Part shown: positions 1 through 6,754 of the stretch, piece after piece
Position numbering within the stretch: position 1 is the stretch's first letter
Layout: each line of letters starts with the position of its first letter
Notes under the pieces: generated by a model
What the model was told of the DNA's origin: nothing
Seen by the model: only the letters and a program-made list of their open reading frames with translations
Databases searched by the model: none
From: Flavobacteriales bacterium
GTDB lineage: Bacteria; Bacteroidota; Bacteroidia; NS11-12g; UBA955
Direction of reading: 5' to 3'
Assembly (NCBI GenBank): GCA_947463095.1
Contig: CANHRE010000005.1
Span: forward strand, 1 to 64,000
Length of the DNA: 64,000 nt
Made by a program: the position numbers and the translations under genes

Positions 1-2
1 CT

Positions 3-43
3 CTTACTTTTTCCTTGATGAAAAAGTAAGCAAAAAATCAAGG
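3..43. repeat. Inverted repeat with two alternative stems
   Basis: CTTACTTTTT (3-12) is perfectly complementary to AAAAAGTAAG (21-30) with an 8-base spacer. CCTTGAT (13-19), lying in that spacer, can instead pair with ATCAAGG (37-43), so two mutually exclusive stems are possible. It may be the end of a transcript from a gene left of the window or part of the repeat family here. Confidence 0.55.
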
Positions 44-249
44 CTGCAAATGATGAAAGGCGCACACTTGCCATCAGCCGAATGCCAGCGGTGATCTCCT
101 CGCGTGCTCGGAGCTTCCTTGGCATTTAGCGGCTTCTTGCGGCGTTTAACGCCTCCCATCATTTGAGGCCGGTCTTTTTGCGGCGTTGTTTGGATGTGGT
201 TGGTGTTATGGTTTGGAATTTGTAATGCGTTGTGGTGAGCATATAAAGT

Positions 250-269
250 CTGTCATGGTGCCTGCCCCC
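250..269. repeat. 20-base repeat shared (inverted) with 3622-3641
   Basis: CTGTCATGGTGCCTGCCCCC here is the exact reverse complement of the sequence at 3622-3641, beyond the other end of the flippase/glycosyltransferase pair. The TGTCATGGTG core also opens the inverted repeat at 3444-3542. Confidence 0.65.
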
Positions 270-302
270 ACCGAGTTGCAAAGCAACGAGAAGTGTACTC
301 TT

Positions 303-403
303 CGGTCACTGAGTAGGCGGAACGCAGTGGAGCCGTATCAGCTTACACCCCTGTCATTCGCTGCGCGCTCATTTACGGGGGAGTTAAGCGAGCGGCGGGG
401 AAG
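303..403. repeat. Dispersed element, copy A
   Basis: Starts with CGGTCACTGAGTAGGC (303-318), continues through an imperfect stem-loop whose ends are CTGA and TCAG, then CAGCTTAC, a CTGTC block, and ends with a GGGGGAG block followed by AAGCGAGCGGCGGGGAA (386-402). Copy B at 506-608 has the same order of blocks. AAGCGAGCGGCGGGGAA also occurs at 3476-3492. Confidence 0.6.
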
Positions 404-505
404 CGATATTGATTATAAATTAATACGTCCGGTGCATTTCCCCAAAGCTTCGTTAATTCCGGTGCATTTCGATACACCTCCGCTTTGCGGAGGTTACTCA
501 ATGAC

Positions 506-608
506 CGGTCACTGAGTAGGCCCTACCGCAGGTAGGGCCTACTCAGCTTACCCCCCCTGTCGCTCATTGCATTCGCTTACGGGGGAGTGAAGCGAGCGGC
601 GAGGAACC
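506..608. repeat. Dispersed element, copy B
   Basis: Second copy of the element at 303-403. It repeats the 16-base start exactly (506-521), then CAGCTTAC, a CTGTC block, and a final GGGGGAG...AAGCGAGCGGCG block. The variable middle differs in sequence from copy A but again forms a stem-loop, here a perfect one. Confidence 0.6.
512..546. repeat. Perfect 16-bp hairpin within copy B
   Basis: CTGAGTAGGCCCTACC (512-527) and GGTAGGGCCTACTCAG (531-546) are perfect reverse complements around a GCA loop. No T-run follows on either side, so a standard intrinsic terminator is unlikely; it resembles a REP-type palindromic unit. Confidence 0.7.
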
Positions 609-639
609 ATGAATAATGAACGGCGCGATTGTTACCAGC

Positions 640-2139
640 TTATTTCAATCGAATGCCAAAGCGGGCCAAAGAGCGCTTCAGCATGTCATTCATGTCATCA
701 GAAACGCGGAAGGCGTAAAGCAGATAAACAAACATCAATCCTGCCGTGCCGGTGCGTAAAATCCCGTTCAGAAAGGGGTTTTCCAGGCGATATGGTATCA
801 GCGTGAGCGCAAACATGGGTATCATGATCAGCAGCAGACGCAGTTGTCCGCGGTCAAAGGGATGGATGCGCAACTTCAACCAGGTGATGTAGATGACCAA
901 GATGTGGTTGACCATAATGGTTATACTGGTAGCCATGGCTGCTCCGGTGATGCCATACAGGGGAATGAGCAGATAGTTGCCCAGCACCGCCAACACGGCT
1001 ACAATGCCAAAGTTTACAAAGGTCCAGGCGTAGTATTTTGAATTAGCCAATACCGGTCCGGAAGAGGATCCCAGCAAGTCAAACAGCCTTCCCACACCCA
1101 AGATGAGCACCACCATTTTGCCGCTGCGGTAATAATCGCCTCGGGGCATAATATCATATAAATTATCAATATTCAGCCAGATCAGATAAAACAGGGTGGC
1201 CCCGGCCAGCAACTGGTTCAGCGTGGTGCGCCGGTATAAATCCTGCACTTCCTGCATATTTCCTTCTTTCATGTGGGAAGAAATAATCGGTGCACTCACC
1301 TGCAGCAACGTGCGTTTGGGAATCTCGACGAGCATGGCCAGGTAGAAGCCGATGCTGTAAATCGCGGTATCCGACAATTGCTTCATGGAGGTGATCATCA
1401 TGAAGTCCAGCTTCGATATGATGAGTCCTGTAACACCGCCGAGAAACAGAAAACCGGTAAAGCGCAGCATCTCTTTGCGCAGTTCAGGATGTTCCCGCAG
1501 GAAGTTCAGGTCGGGAATAAGATGGATGGGGGTAAGCCGCGACAGGAACAGAATATTGCCCGCCACCGCGAGGCCATAGGCCGCCACCATCAGCCACAGG
1601 GCGGTTTGAAAATCAATCCATCCCCTGAAAAAGGCAAAACCCGCAGCAATCAGGCATACACGGATGAATATTTCCCGCAGGAAGTTGGGCACCGCAATGC
1701 GCCCGTGGTTGGCAGATGCCGATTCGGTTACCACCTGAAACAAGCTGAACAACACCAGCAGAATCAGCATGGGGTACAAGGCTTCCAGCTTCTGCGCATC
1801 CATGCGGAACAGTGCCAACAAAGGGTCTCGGAAAAACAGCAAGCCGGCGAGTACCAGCAGGTAGCCGGTGGCCGGCAGCACAAATACCCAGAAGAAAAAA
1901 CCGTGGTTGCGCCGGTCCTCTGTTTTGAAATAGGGAAAGAAGCGGTTGATGCTGTAATGGGTACCCATCAGGGCGAAGGTGGATAATACCGCTGCAGCTT
2001 CCAGCAGAAAGCGCACCGCACCCAGGTCCGTAGGTTCAAAGAACAGCGGGAACAGCAGAAACAGGCTCAAAAAACCAAGCAGGGTTCCGATATAATTGGA
2101 AGCTGTGGCCTTGATGCTCTGCCGGATGATGACGCCCAT
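640..2139 (-). CDS. Oligosaccharide flippase (MATE/Wzx-like)
   Basis: A 499-residue integral membrane protein with roughly 12-14 hydrophobic helices along its length and short basic loops, as in the polysaccharide transporter/MVF superfamily (Wzx-type flippases), which move lipid-linked sugars across the inner membrane. The N-terminus (IRQSIKATASNYIGTLLGFL) matches the usual first amphipathic helix plus transmembrane segment of these proteins. The length is normal. It is divergent from a glycosyltransferase, which supports a role in surface glycan assembly, though no complete glycan locus is visible. The transported substrate cannot be told. The ATG at 2139 lies 7 bases after a TAATTTTG -7 box. 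Confidence 0.85.
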   Translation of the reverse strand: MGVIIRQSIKATASNYIGTLLGFLSLFLLFPLFFEPTDLGAVRFLLEAAAVLSTFALMGTHYSINRFFPYFKTEDRRNHGFFFWVFVLPATGYLLVLAGLLFFRDPLLALFRMDAQKLEALYPMLILLVLFSLFQVVTESASANHGRIAVPNFLREIFIRVCLIAAGFAFFRGWIDFQTALWLMVAAYGLAVAGNILFLSRLTPIHLIPDLNFLREHPELRKEMLRFTGFLFLGGVTGLIISKLDFMMITSMKQLSDTAIYSIGFYLAMLVEIPKRTLLQVSAPIISSHMKEGNMQEVQDLYRRTTLNQLLAGATLFYLIWLNIDNLYDIMPRGDYYRSGKMVVLILGVGRLFDLLGSSSGPVLANSKYYAWTFVNFGIVAVLAVLGNYLLIPLYGITGAAMATSITIMVNHILVIYITWLKLRIHPFDRGQLRLLLIMIPMFALTLIPYRLENPFLNGILRTGTAGLMFVYLLYAFRVSDDMNDMLKRSLARFGIRLK

Positions 2140-2146
2140 CGTGGGG

Positions 2147-2154
2147 CAAAATTA
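2147..2154 (-). promoter_or_regulatory. -7 box TAATTTTG of the flippase gene
   Basis: Matches the Bacteroidota TAnnTTTG consensus on the minus strand and ends 7 bases before the ATG. No clear TTG -33 element at the usual spacing. Confidence 0.45.
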
Positions 2155-2244
2155 CCCTAAACAGCGGCGGAATCGGTTATCATGAATTTGTTTGTTCCTC
2201 TGTAACATTTCCCGACGAAAAAAGCGTCACTCGTTGACCCTTCC

Positions 2245-2252
2245 TATCTTTG
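2245..2252 (+). promoter_or_regulatory. -7 box TATCTTTG of the glycosyltransferase gene
   Basis: Perfect TAnnTTTG match, 21 bases before the preferred GTG start at 2274. It overlaps the alternative TTG codon at 2250, which argues against that start. No TTG lies at the usual -33 distance. Confidence 0.5.
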
Positions 2253-2273
2253 TCCGGTACAAGGCACGCCAAG

Positions 2274-3386
2274 GTGAAGCTGATTAAGTTTTCGTCATTG
2301 TCCGGACAGATCGCCGGAATCCTGGAGCAGGAGCTGGACACAGCTTGCGATTACCGCGAAGGCCAGCGCCGCATTTATGCGCATGCCGTGGATTTTGCAG
2401 ATTTTTACAAGAAGCACCTGGAGGCCGAACAACAATGTGAAACGGAAGAGGTGCTGCTGAGTTCTGCCGGCCTGCGCAAGCGCTGGTACGCGGCACATCC
2501 ATCCTGCAAAGAAGGCGATACCCTGCAATACGCCTTGGATCAGATTGCCGAGTTTAAACCCGATGTGGTTTTTGACCAGGCCAGGGTGCTGCTGCCCGTC
2601 ATCGGCGACCTGAAGAAGAAGTTCCCTTTTATTCGCTGCACTGCCACCTGGGATGGCTGGATTGCCTCTGAACCGGCCCGCATGCATGGATATGACCTGT
2701 ATTTCACCTGCGTGCCGGAAATTCTGGAGAAGCAAGTAGCTGTGGGCCACCGCTGTACCATCAATCCATTTGGTTTTGAAACGAGCATCCTCAACCACAT
2801 TCAGGTTCCGGAATCACGCACCAACCGGGTGTGTTTTGTGGGCTCCCTTTCTTCGGGCATCCACAACCTCCGCAACCGCGTGTTAAATGAATTGCGCAAG
2901 GAGGATGTGCTCGACTGGTGGATCGGCAACATCGGTCAGGGTTTGTTCACGCGTTCCAAGTTGCGCGAGCTGGCTTATGGCAACTTCCGGGCTTTCCGGA
3001 ATAATTTTCCCTTCGAACGGGATAACCGCGGGAAGTTGTACGGGCTGGAGATGTATCAGACAATGGCCCGCTATCAGATGACCATCAACATCCACGGCGA
3101 TCAGGTGCGCAACATCGGCAACATGCGCCTCACGGAAGCCGGCGGCGTAGGCACCTGTCAGTTGATTGACTGGAAACCCAATGCGGCGGAGTACTTCAAG
3201 CCCGATGAAGAGGCCGTGTTCTTCCGAACGGTGGATGAATTGAAAAGCAAGGTGCGCTACCTGCTGGATCATCCGGAAGAAACAAGGAACATAGGCTTGG
3301 CCGCGCAGAAGCGCATCCTCCGGGAATTCTCTTTCGCCGCGCATGTGTCGCGGTTTATGAAAGAAGTGAAGGGTTTTTTGGGGTGA
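2274..3386 (+). CDS. Glycosyltransferase, group 1-like (CgeB-type C-terminus)
   Basis: A 370-residue soluble protein with a GT-B-like layout. The N-terminal half has alternating strand/helix segments, including DVVFDQARVLLPVIGDLKKK. The C-terminal half has FVGSLSSG, then NIHGDQVRNIGNMRLTEAGG, EYFKPDEEAVFF and a final helical segment with HPEETRNIGLAAQKRILREF. This C-terminal pattern is typical of the Glyco_trans_1_2/CgeB-like domain that binds the sugar nucleotide. It probably adds sugars to a surface glycan with the neighbouring flippase; donor and acceptor are unknown. GTG 2274 is chosen because a -7 box overlaps the longer TTG start at 2250. Confidence 0.8.
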   Translation: MKLIKFSSLSGQIAGILEQELDTACDYREGQRRIYAHAVDFADFYKKHLEAEQQCETEEVLLSSAGLRKRWYAAHPSCKEGDTLQYALDQIAEFKPDVVFDQARVLLPVIGDLKKKFPFIRCTATWDGWIASEPARMHGYDLYFTCVPEILEKQVAVGHRCTINPFGFETSILNHIQVPESRTNRVCFVGSLSSGIHNLRNRVLNELRKEDVLDWWIGNIGQGLFTRSKLRELAYGNFRAFRNNFPFERDNRGKLYGLEMYQTMARYQMTINIHGDQVRNIGNMRLTEAGGVGTCQLIDWKPNAAEYFKPDEEAVFFRTVDELKSKVRYLLDHPEETRNIGLAAQKRILREFSFAAHVSRFMKEVKGFLG

Positions 3387-3443
3387 CGATACAAGTCATA
3401 CCAGGCTAAGCGCAGCAAATGTTATGGTGCGCCTAAAAAAGCC

Positions 3444-3542
3444 TGTCATGGTGAGCCGCCTGCCCCGCCCGAGCAAAGCGAGCGGCGGGGAACCACAACT
3501 TGCCCCGCCCGTAGTTCGTAGTTCGACGGGCTCACCATGACA
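3444..3542. repeat. Intergenic element bounded by 14-bp inverted repeats
   Basis: TGTCATGGTGAGCC (3444-3457) and GGCTCACCATGACA (3529-3542) are perfect reverse complements. Between them are two CCCGCCC blocks and AAGCGAGCGGCGGGGAA (3476-3492), which is also found at 386-402. There is no coding capacity, so it looks like a small non-autonomous or REP-like element. Confidence 0.65.
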
Positions 3543-3621
3543 TTTTTTTATCATTCTGAACTTGCCGAAGTACGACCATGGTTCAAGCGCCTCCCCTACC
3601 AATGTGCTACGCAGCCCGCTA

Positions 3622-3641
3622 GGGGGCAGGCACCATGACAG
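3622..3641. repeat. 20-base repeat shared (inverted) with 250-269
   Basis: GGGGGCAGGCACCATGACAG is the exact reverse complement of 250-269. With the other shared blocks, it places the same repeat family on both sides of the flippase/glycosyltransferase pair. Confidence 0.65.
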
Positions 3642-3664
3642 CATGTTCCCGATGGCTGATTGGC

Positions 3665-5119
3665 CTACAACTCCTTGCGCAGCCTGGCCACGGAGATATT
3701 CAGCTGTTCGCGGTATTTAGCCACGGTGCGCCGGGCAATATGGTATCCGCGTTGTTTCAGCAGTTCCATCAGCGCCTCGTCGGTGAGGGGTTTTGATTTG
3801 TCTTCCGCCTCGATGGCATCTTTCAGGATCTTCTTGATTTCGCGGTTGGACACTTCGTCGCCGTCTTCGGTGGCAATGCCTTCGCTGAAGAAGAACTTGA
3901 GTGGGATGATGCCAAAATCGGTTTCCACGTATTTGCTGTTGGCCACGCGGCTGATGGTGCTGATGTCCAGCGATACCTTTTCGGCTATGTCCTTCAGAAT
4001 CATGGGCTTCAGCTTGGCTTCATCGCCGTCTTGGAAGTACTCATGCTGCCGCGCCACTATGGCCTGCATGGTGCTGAGCAGGGTATGCTGCCGTTGCTTC
4101 ACCGAGTCAATAAACCAACGTGCGCCCTCCAGCTTCTGCTTGATGTATTGCACGGCATCTTTCATGGTGCGGTCCTTTTCAGGGGCGGCTTCGTAGGCGC
4201 GCAAGGTTTCGGCATAGGCCGGGCTAAGCCGCAGCTCGGGGGCATTCCGGGAATTCAGCAGCACTTCCAGTCGTCCTTCATCGTTGCGCACGATGAAATC
4301 GGGCACGATATACAGGGTTTTGGAGGCCCCGCCCTGGGTCATGCCGGGCTTGGGCGTAAGCTTGGTGATTTCTTTTATGGCGTCGCGGAGCTGGTCGTCG
4401 TTGATTTTCAGGGAACGCTTGATCTTCTCGTAATGCTTTTTCCCGAAGGCTTCCATATGGTCGGCAATGATGCGCTCGGCCAGAGAAAGCGCCGGGTTGT
4501 CGCCATAATCCTTCTTATACAATTGCAGCAACAGGCATTCCTGCAGGTCGCGTGCGGCGATGCCGGGCGGGTCGAAGTTCTGTATCTTGATGAGGATGCG
4601 CTCCAGGTAATCTTCCGTGGTGGTGATGTTCTCTGAAAAAGCCAGATCGTTCACGATGGCACGCAGCTCCCGGCGCAGGTAACCGTCCTCGTCAATGCTG
4701 TTGATGAGGTGTATGGCGAGCGTAAGGTCTTCTTCCTTTGGAAAGGTGGCCCGGGCCTGCTCCACCAGGTAGTCCTGGAAGCTGTATGTATTGGCGATGG
4801 GCATTTCCCGCTGCTCCTCGTCACCGTAGTCTTCATTCAGGCGGAAGCCCCCGTCATCGTCGTTGTAACGTAGCAGTTCGTCTATATCTACATCGCGAGA
4901 AAAAGGTTCTTCCTCGGGAACAAGGTCGTCTTCAGCATTAGAAAAGGGATCTTCTTCCTCATTCTTTCCCGTTTCCAAGGCAGGATTGTCCAGCAACTCC
5001 TGATCTAACTTCTCTTCAAAATCAAGTGTGTTGAGCTGTAAAAGCTTGATGAACTGAATCTGCTGCGGACTTAAGCGCTGCAGCATCTTCTGGCTCATAT
5101 GCTGTTTCATGTAACTCAT
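3665..5119 (-). CDS. rpoN: RNA polymerase sigma-54 factor
   Basis: 484 residues, normal for RpoN. Region I, at the N-terminus, is Gln/Leu-rich (LSPQQIQFIKLLQLNTLDFE) and contacts activator ATPases; an acidic region II follows (about 50-110). Next come the core-binding domain and a helix-turn-helix region, and the protein ends with the diagnostic RpoN box ARRTVAKYRE, which reads the -24 promoter element. Sigma-54 promoters need an enhancer-binding AAA+ activator, and none is encoded in this window. The start at 5119 gives MSYMKQHMSQ; the ATGs at 5110 and 5098 are alternatives. The gene is divergent from asnS. Confidence 0.97.
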   Translation of the reverse strand: MSYMKQHMSQKMLQRLSPQQIQFIKLLQLNTLDFEEKLDQELLDNPALETGKNEEEDPFSNAEDDLVPEEEPFSRDVDIDELLRYNDDDGGFRLNEDYGDEEQREMPIANTYSFQDYLVEQARATFPKEEDLTLAIHLINSIDEDGYLRRELRAIVNDLAFSENITTTEDYLERILIKIQNFDPPGIAARDLQECLLLQLYKKDYGDNPALSLAERIIADHMEAFGKKHYEKIKRSLKINDDQLRDAIKEITKLTPKPGMTQGGASKTLYIVPDFIVRNDEGRLEVLLNSRNAPELRLSPAYAETLRAYEAAPEKDRTMKDAVQYIKQKLEGARWFIDSVKQRQHTLLSTMQAIVARQHEYFQDGDEAKLKPMILKDIAEKVSLDISTISRVANSKYVETDFGIIPLKFFFSEGIATEDGDEVSNREIKKILKDAIEAEDKSKPLTDEALMELLKQRGYHIARRTVAKYREQLNISVARLRKEL

Positions 5120-5154
5120 ATACCCTTCCTCAACCTAATTGTTAATCCTCACAC

Positions 5155-5162
5155 TAAATTTG
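5155..5162 (+). promoter_or_regulatory. -7 box TAAATTTG upstream of asnS
   Basis: Perfect TAnnTTTG match 34 bases before the asnS ATG. A TTG lies at 5139-5141, but its 13-base spacing is shorter than usual, so the -33 element is uncertain. Confidence 0.45.
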
Positions 5163-5196
5163 CTGCCGGGTTTTTTCAAAACCTGATTACAGGCAA

Positions 5197-6711
5197 ATGT
5201 ACATAAAAGATTTAGCAGCAGCGGCGGAACAAACGACCACCATCAAAGGCTGGGTGACCAATAAGCGCGAAAGCAAAGGCATCGTGTTTTTGGTGTTGCG
5301 CGACGGAACGGGCTTCTGTCAGTGTGTGGTGGCCCAGGATACCTGCGGTGAGGAGGTTTTTGAACGTGCCCGCAGCCTCAGCATGGAAAGCAGCGTAGCC
5401 CTTACCGGAATGGTGGTGCGTGATGAAAAGCAAATGGGCGGCGTGGAACTTCAGGCTAGCAACGTGGAAGTGTTTCAGGTTGCCGAGGAATATCCCATCT
5501 CTAAGAAAGAGCACGGGGTTGACTTCCTGATGGATCATCGCCACCTGTGGTTGCGCAGCAGCCGTCAGTGGGCCATCATGCGCATCCGCAATACCGTTAT
5601 TTACAGCATCCACAAATATTTCCAGGAGCAAGGCTTTCTGCAGATGGATGCGCCCATCTTCACCGGCAATGCCTGCGAAGGTACCAGCAACCTGTTTGAA
5701 ACGGATTTTTACGGCGACCCTGCCTACCTGAGCCAAAGCGGTCAGCTATACGGTGAAGCCATGGCCATGGCCTTTGGCCGTATCTACACCTTCGGTCCTA
5801 CCTTCCGCGCTGAAAAAAGCAAGACCCGCCGCCACCTCAGCGAGTTCTGGATGATAGAGCCGGAGATGGCCTTCTATGACATCTTCCAAAATATGGACGT
5901 GATTGAAGGCATGCTGCATACCGTGATTCGCGAGGTGCTGCACACCAACAGGCACGAACTGGAAATGATTGGCCGCGACACCGCCATCCTGGAGAGCAGC
6001 CTGAAGCAGTTCCCCCGCATGACCTATGACGAGGCTGTGCGCATCATCCGCGGCGAGCAGGATGTGAACGGGGTGAACAGCATCACCTCGCTGCGCGAAG
6101 CCTTGACAGAAGCACAGGAGCGCCACGACGCTGTGTTGAATGATATCGAAACACGCGAAGCCAAAATTGCAAGTCCCGGCATGAAGAAGGGCGAGATAGG
6201 CTTCCACCAGAATAAAATCCAGGAGCTGCGCAACGAACTGCGCGACCTGGAAGAGGACCTGCGCAATATTCCGCAGTGGATAGAAAGCGCCGAAAACTTC
6301 CGCTATGGAAATGACTTTGGCGGCAGCGACGAAACGGTCCTCACCAGGCTGTTCGATGTGCCCGTGATGGTGTACGACTGGCCGCACGAAGTGAAGGCTT
6401 TCTACCTGAAACGCAGCGCCCAGGATTCGTCGAAGGCCCGTGGCGTAGATGTGTTGGCTCCCGAAGGATACGGTGAGATTGTGGGTGGCGGCGAGCGCGA
6501 AACGGATCTGCATCTGCTGCAGGAGAAAATCCGTGAACACCAACTGCCCATGGAAGCCTTTGAATGGTACCTCGACCTGCGCCGCTTCGGCAGTGTGCCC
6601 CACAGCGGCTTCGGACTAGGACTGGAACGTCTGGTAACCTGGGTGTGCAAGTTGAAGCATGTTCGCGAATCCATCCCCTTTGGACGCATGTACGGCCGTT
6701 TGCTCCCCTAA
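5197..6711 (+). CDS. asnS: Asparaginyl-tRNA synthetase
   Basis: A class IIb aminoacyl-tRNA synthetase that charges tRNA-Asn with asparagine. The N-terminal OB-fold anticodon-binding domain spans about 1-110. The catalytic domain includes motif 2 (FRAEKSKTRRHLSEF) and motif 3 (GFGLGLERLV). At 504 residues it is longer than the roughly 466 of E. coli AsnS because of a charged, coiled-coil-like insertion at about residues 298-368, with segments such as QERHDAVLNDIETREAKI and NELRDLEEDLRNIP. Family features identify AsnS rather than AspS. It has its own -7 box. Confidence 0.97.
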   Translation: MYIKDLAAAAEQTTTIKGWVTNKRESKGIVFLVLRDGTGFCQCVVAQDTCGEEVFERARSLSMESSVALTGMVVRDEKQMGGVELQASNVEVFQVAEEYPISKKEHGVDFLMDHRHLWLRSSRQWAIMRIRNTVIYSIHKYFQEQGFLQMDAPIFTGNACEGTSNLFETDFYGDPAYLSQSGQLYGEAMAMAFGRIYTFGPTFRAEKSKTRRHLSEFWMIEPEMAFYDIFQNMDVIEGMLHTVIREVLHTNRHELEMIGRDTAILESSLKQFPRMTYDEAVRIIRGEQDVNGVNSITSLREALTEAQERHDAVLNDIETREAKIASPGMKKGEIGFHQNKIQELRNELRDLEEDLRNIPQWIESAENFRYGNDFGGSDETVLTRLFDVPVMVYDWPHEVKAFYLKRSAQDSSKARGVDVLAPEGYGEIVGGGERETDLHLLQEKIREHQLPMEAFEWYLDLRRFGSVPHSGFGLGLERLVTWVCKLKHVRESIPFGRMYGRLLP

Positions 6712-6736
6712 GCAGCAGCCGGGTGCCCCTTTTACT

Positions 6737-6744
6737 TATCTTTG
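6737..6744 (+). promoter_or_regulatory. -7 box TATCTTTG upstream of the first parvulin gene
   Basis: Perfect TAnnTTTG match ending 10 bases before the ATG at 6755, so any leader is only a few bases long. It supports the 6755 start over longer in-frame versions that would run back into asnS. Confidence 0.5.
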
Positions 6745-6754
6745 CCTACTGTAT

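Larger units (their letters stand above)
1..639. other. Intergenic repeat-rich stretch, no gene
   Basis: No credible coding sequence. The short open frames here (186-515, 609-806) have no recognisable protein character and run through repeats. The stretch holds a hairpin at its left end, two related copies of an approximately 100-base element (about 303-403 and 506-608), and sequence shared with the gap at 3387-3664 on the other side of the flippase/glycosyltransferase pair. Confidence 0.7.
3387..3664. other. Intergenic repeat region, no gene
   Basis: No coding sequence. It contains a 14-bp inverted repeat enclosing GC-rich direct repeats (3444-3542) and the 20-base unit at 3622-3641 that is shared in inverted orientation with 250-269. 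It separates the glycosyltransferase from the end of rpoN, two convergent genes, and no T-tracted terminator is evident. Confidence 0.65.

Noticed and set aside
186-806. Small open frames at 186-515 and 609-806
   Set aside because: They run through dispersed repeats or antisense to the flippase 3' end and have no protein-like features.
2250-2273. TTG start for the glycosyltransferase gene
   Set aside because: The TTG lies inside a perfect -7 box, so the transcript would begin after it; GTG 2274 fits better.
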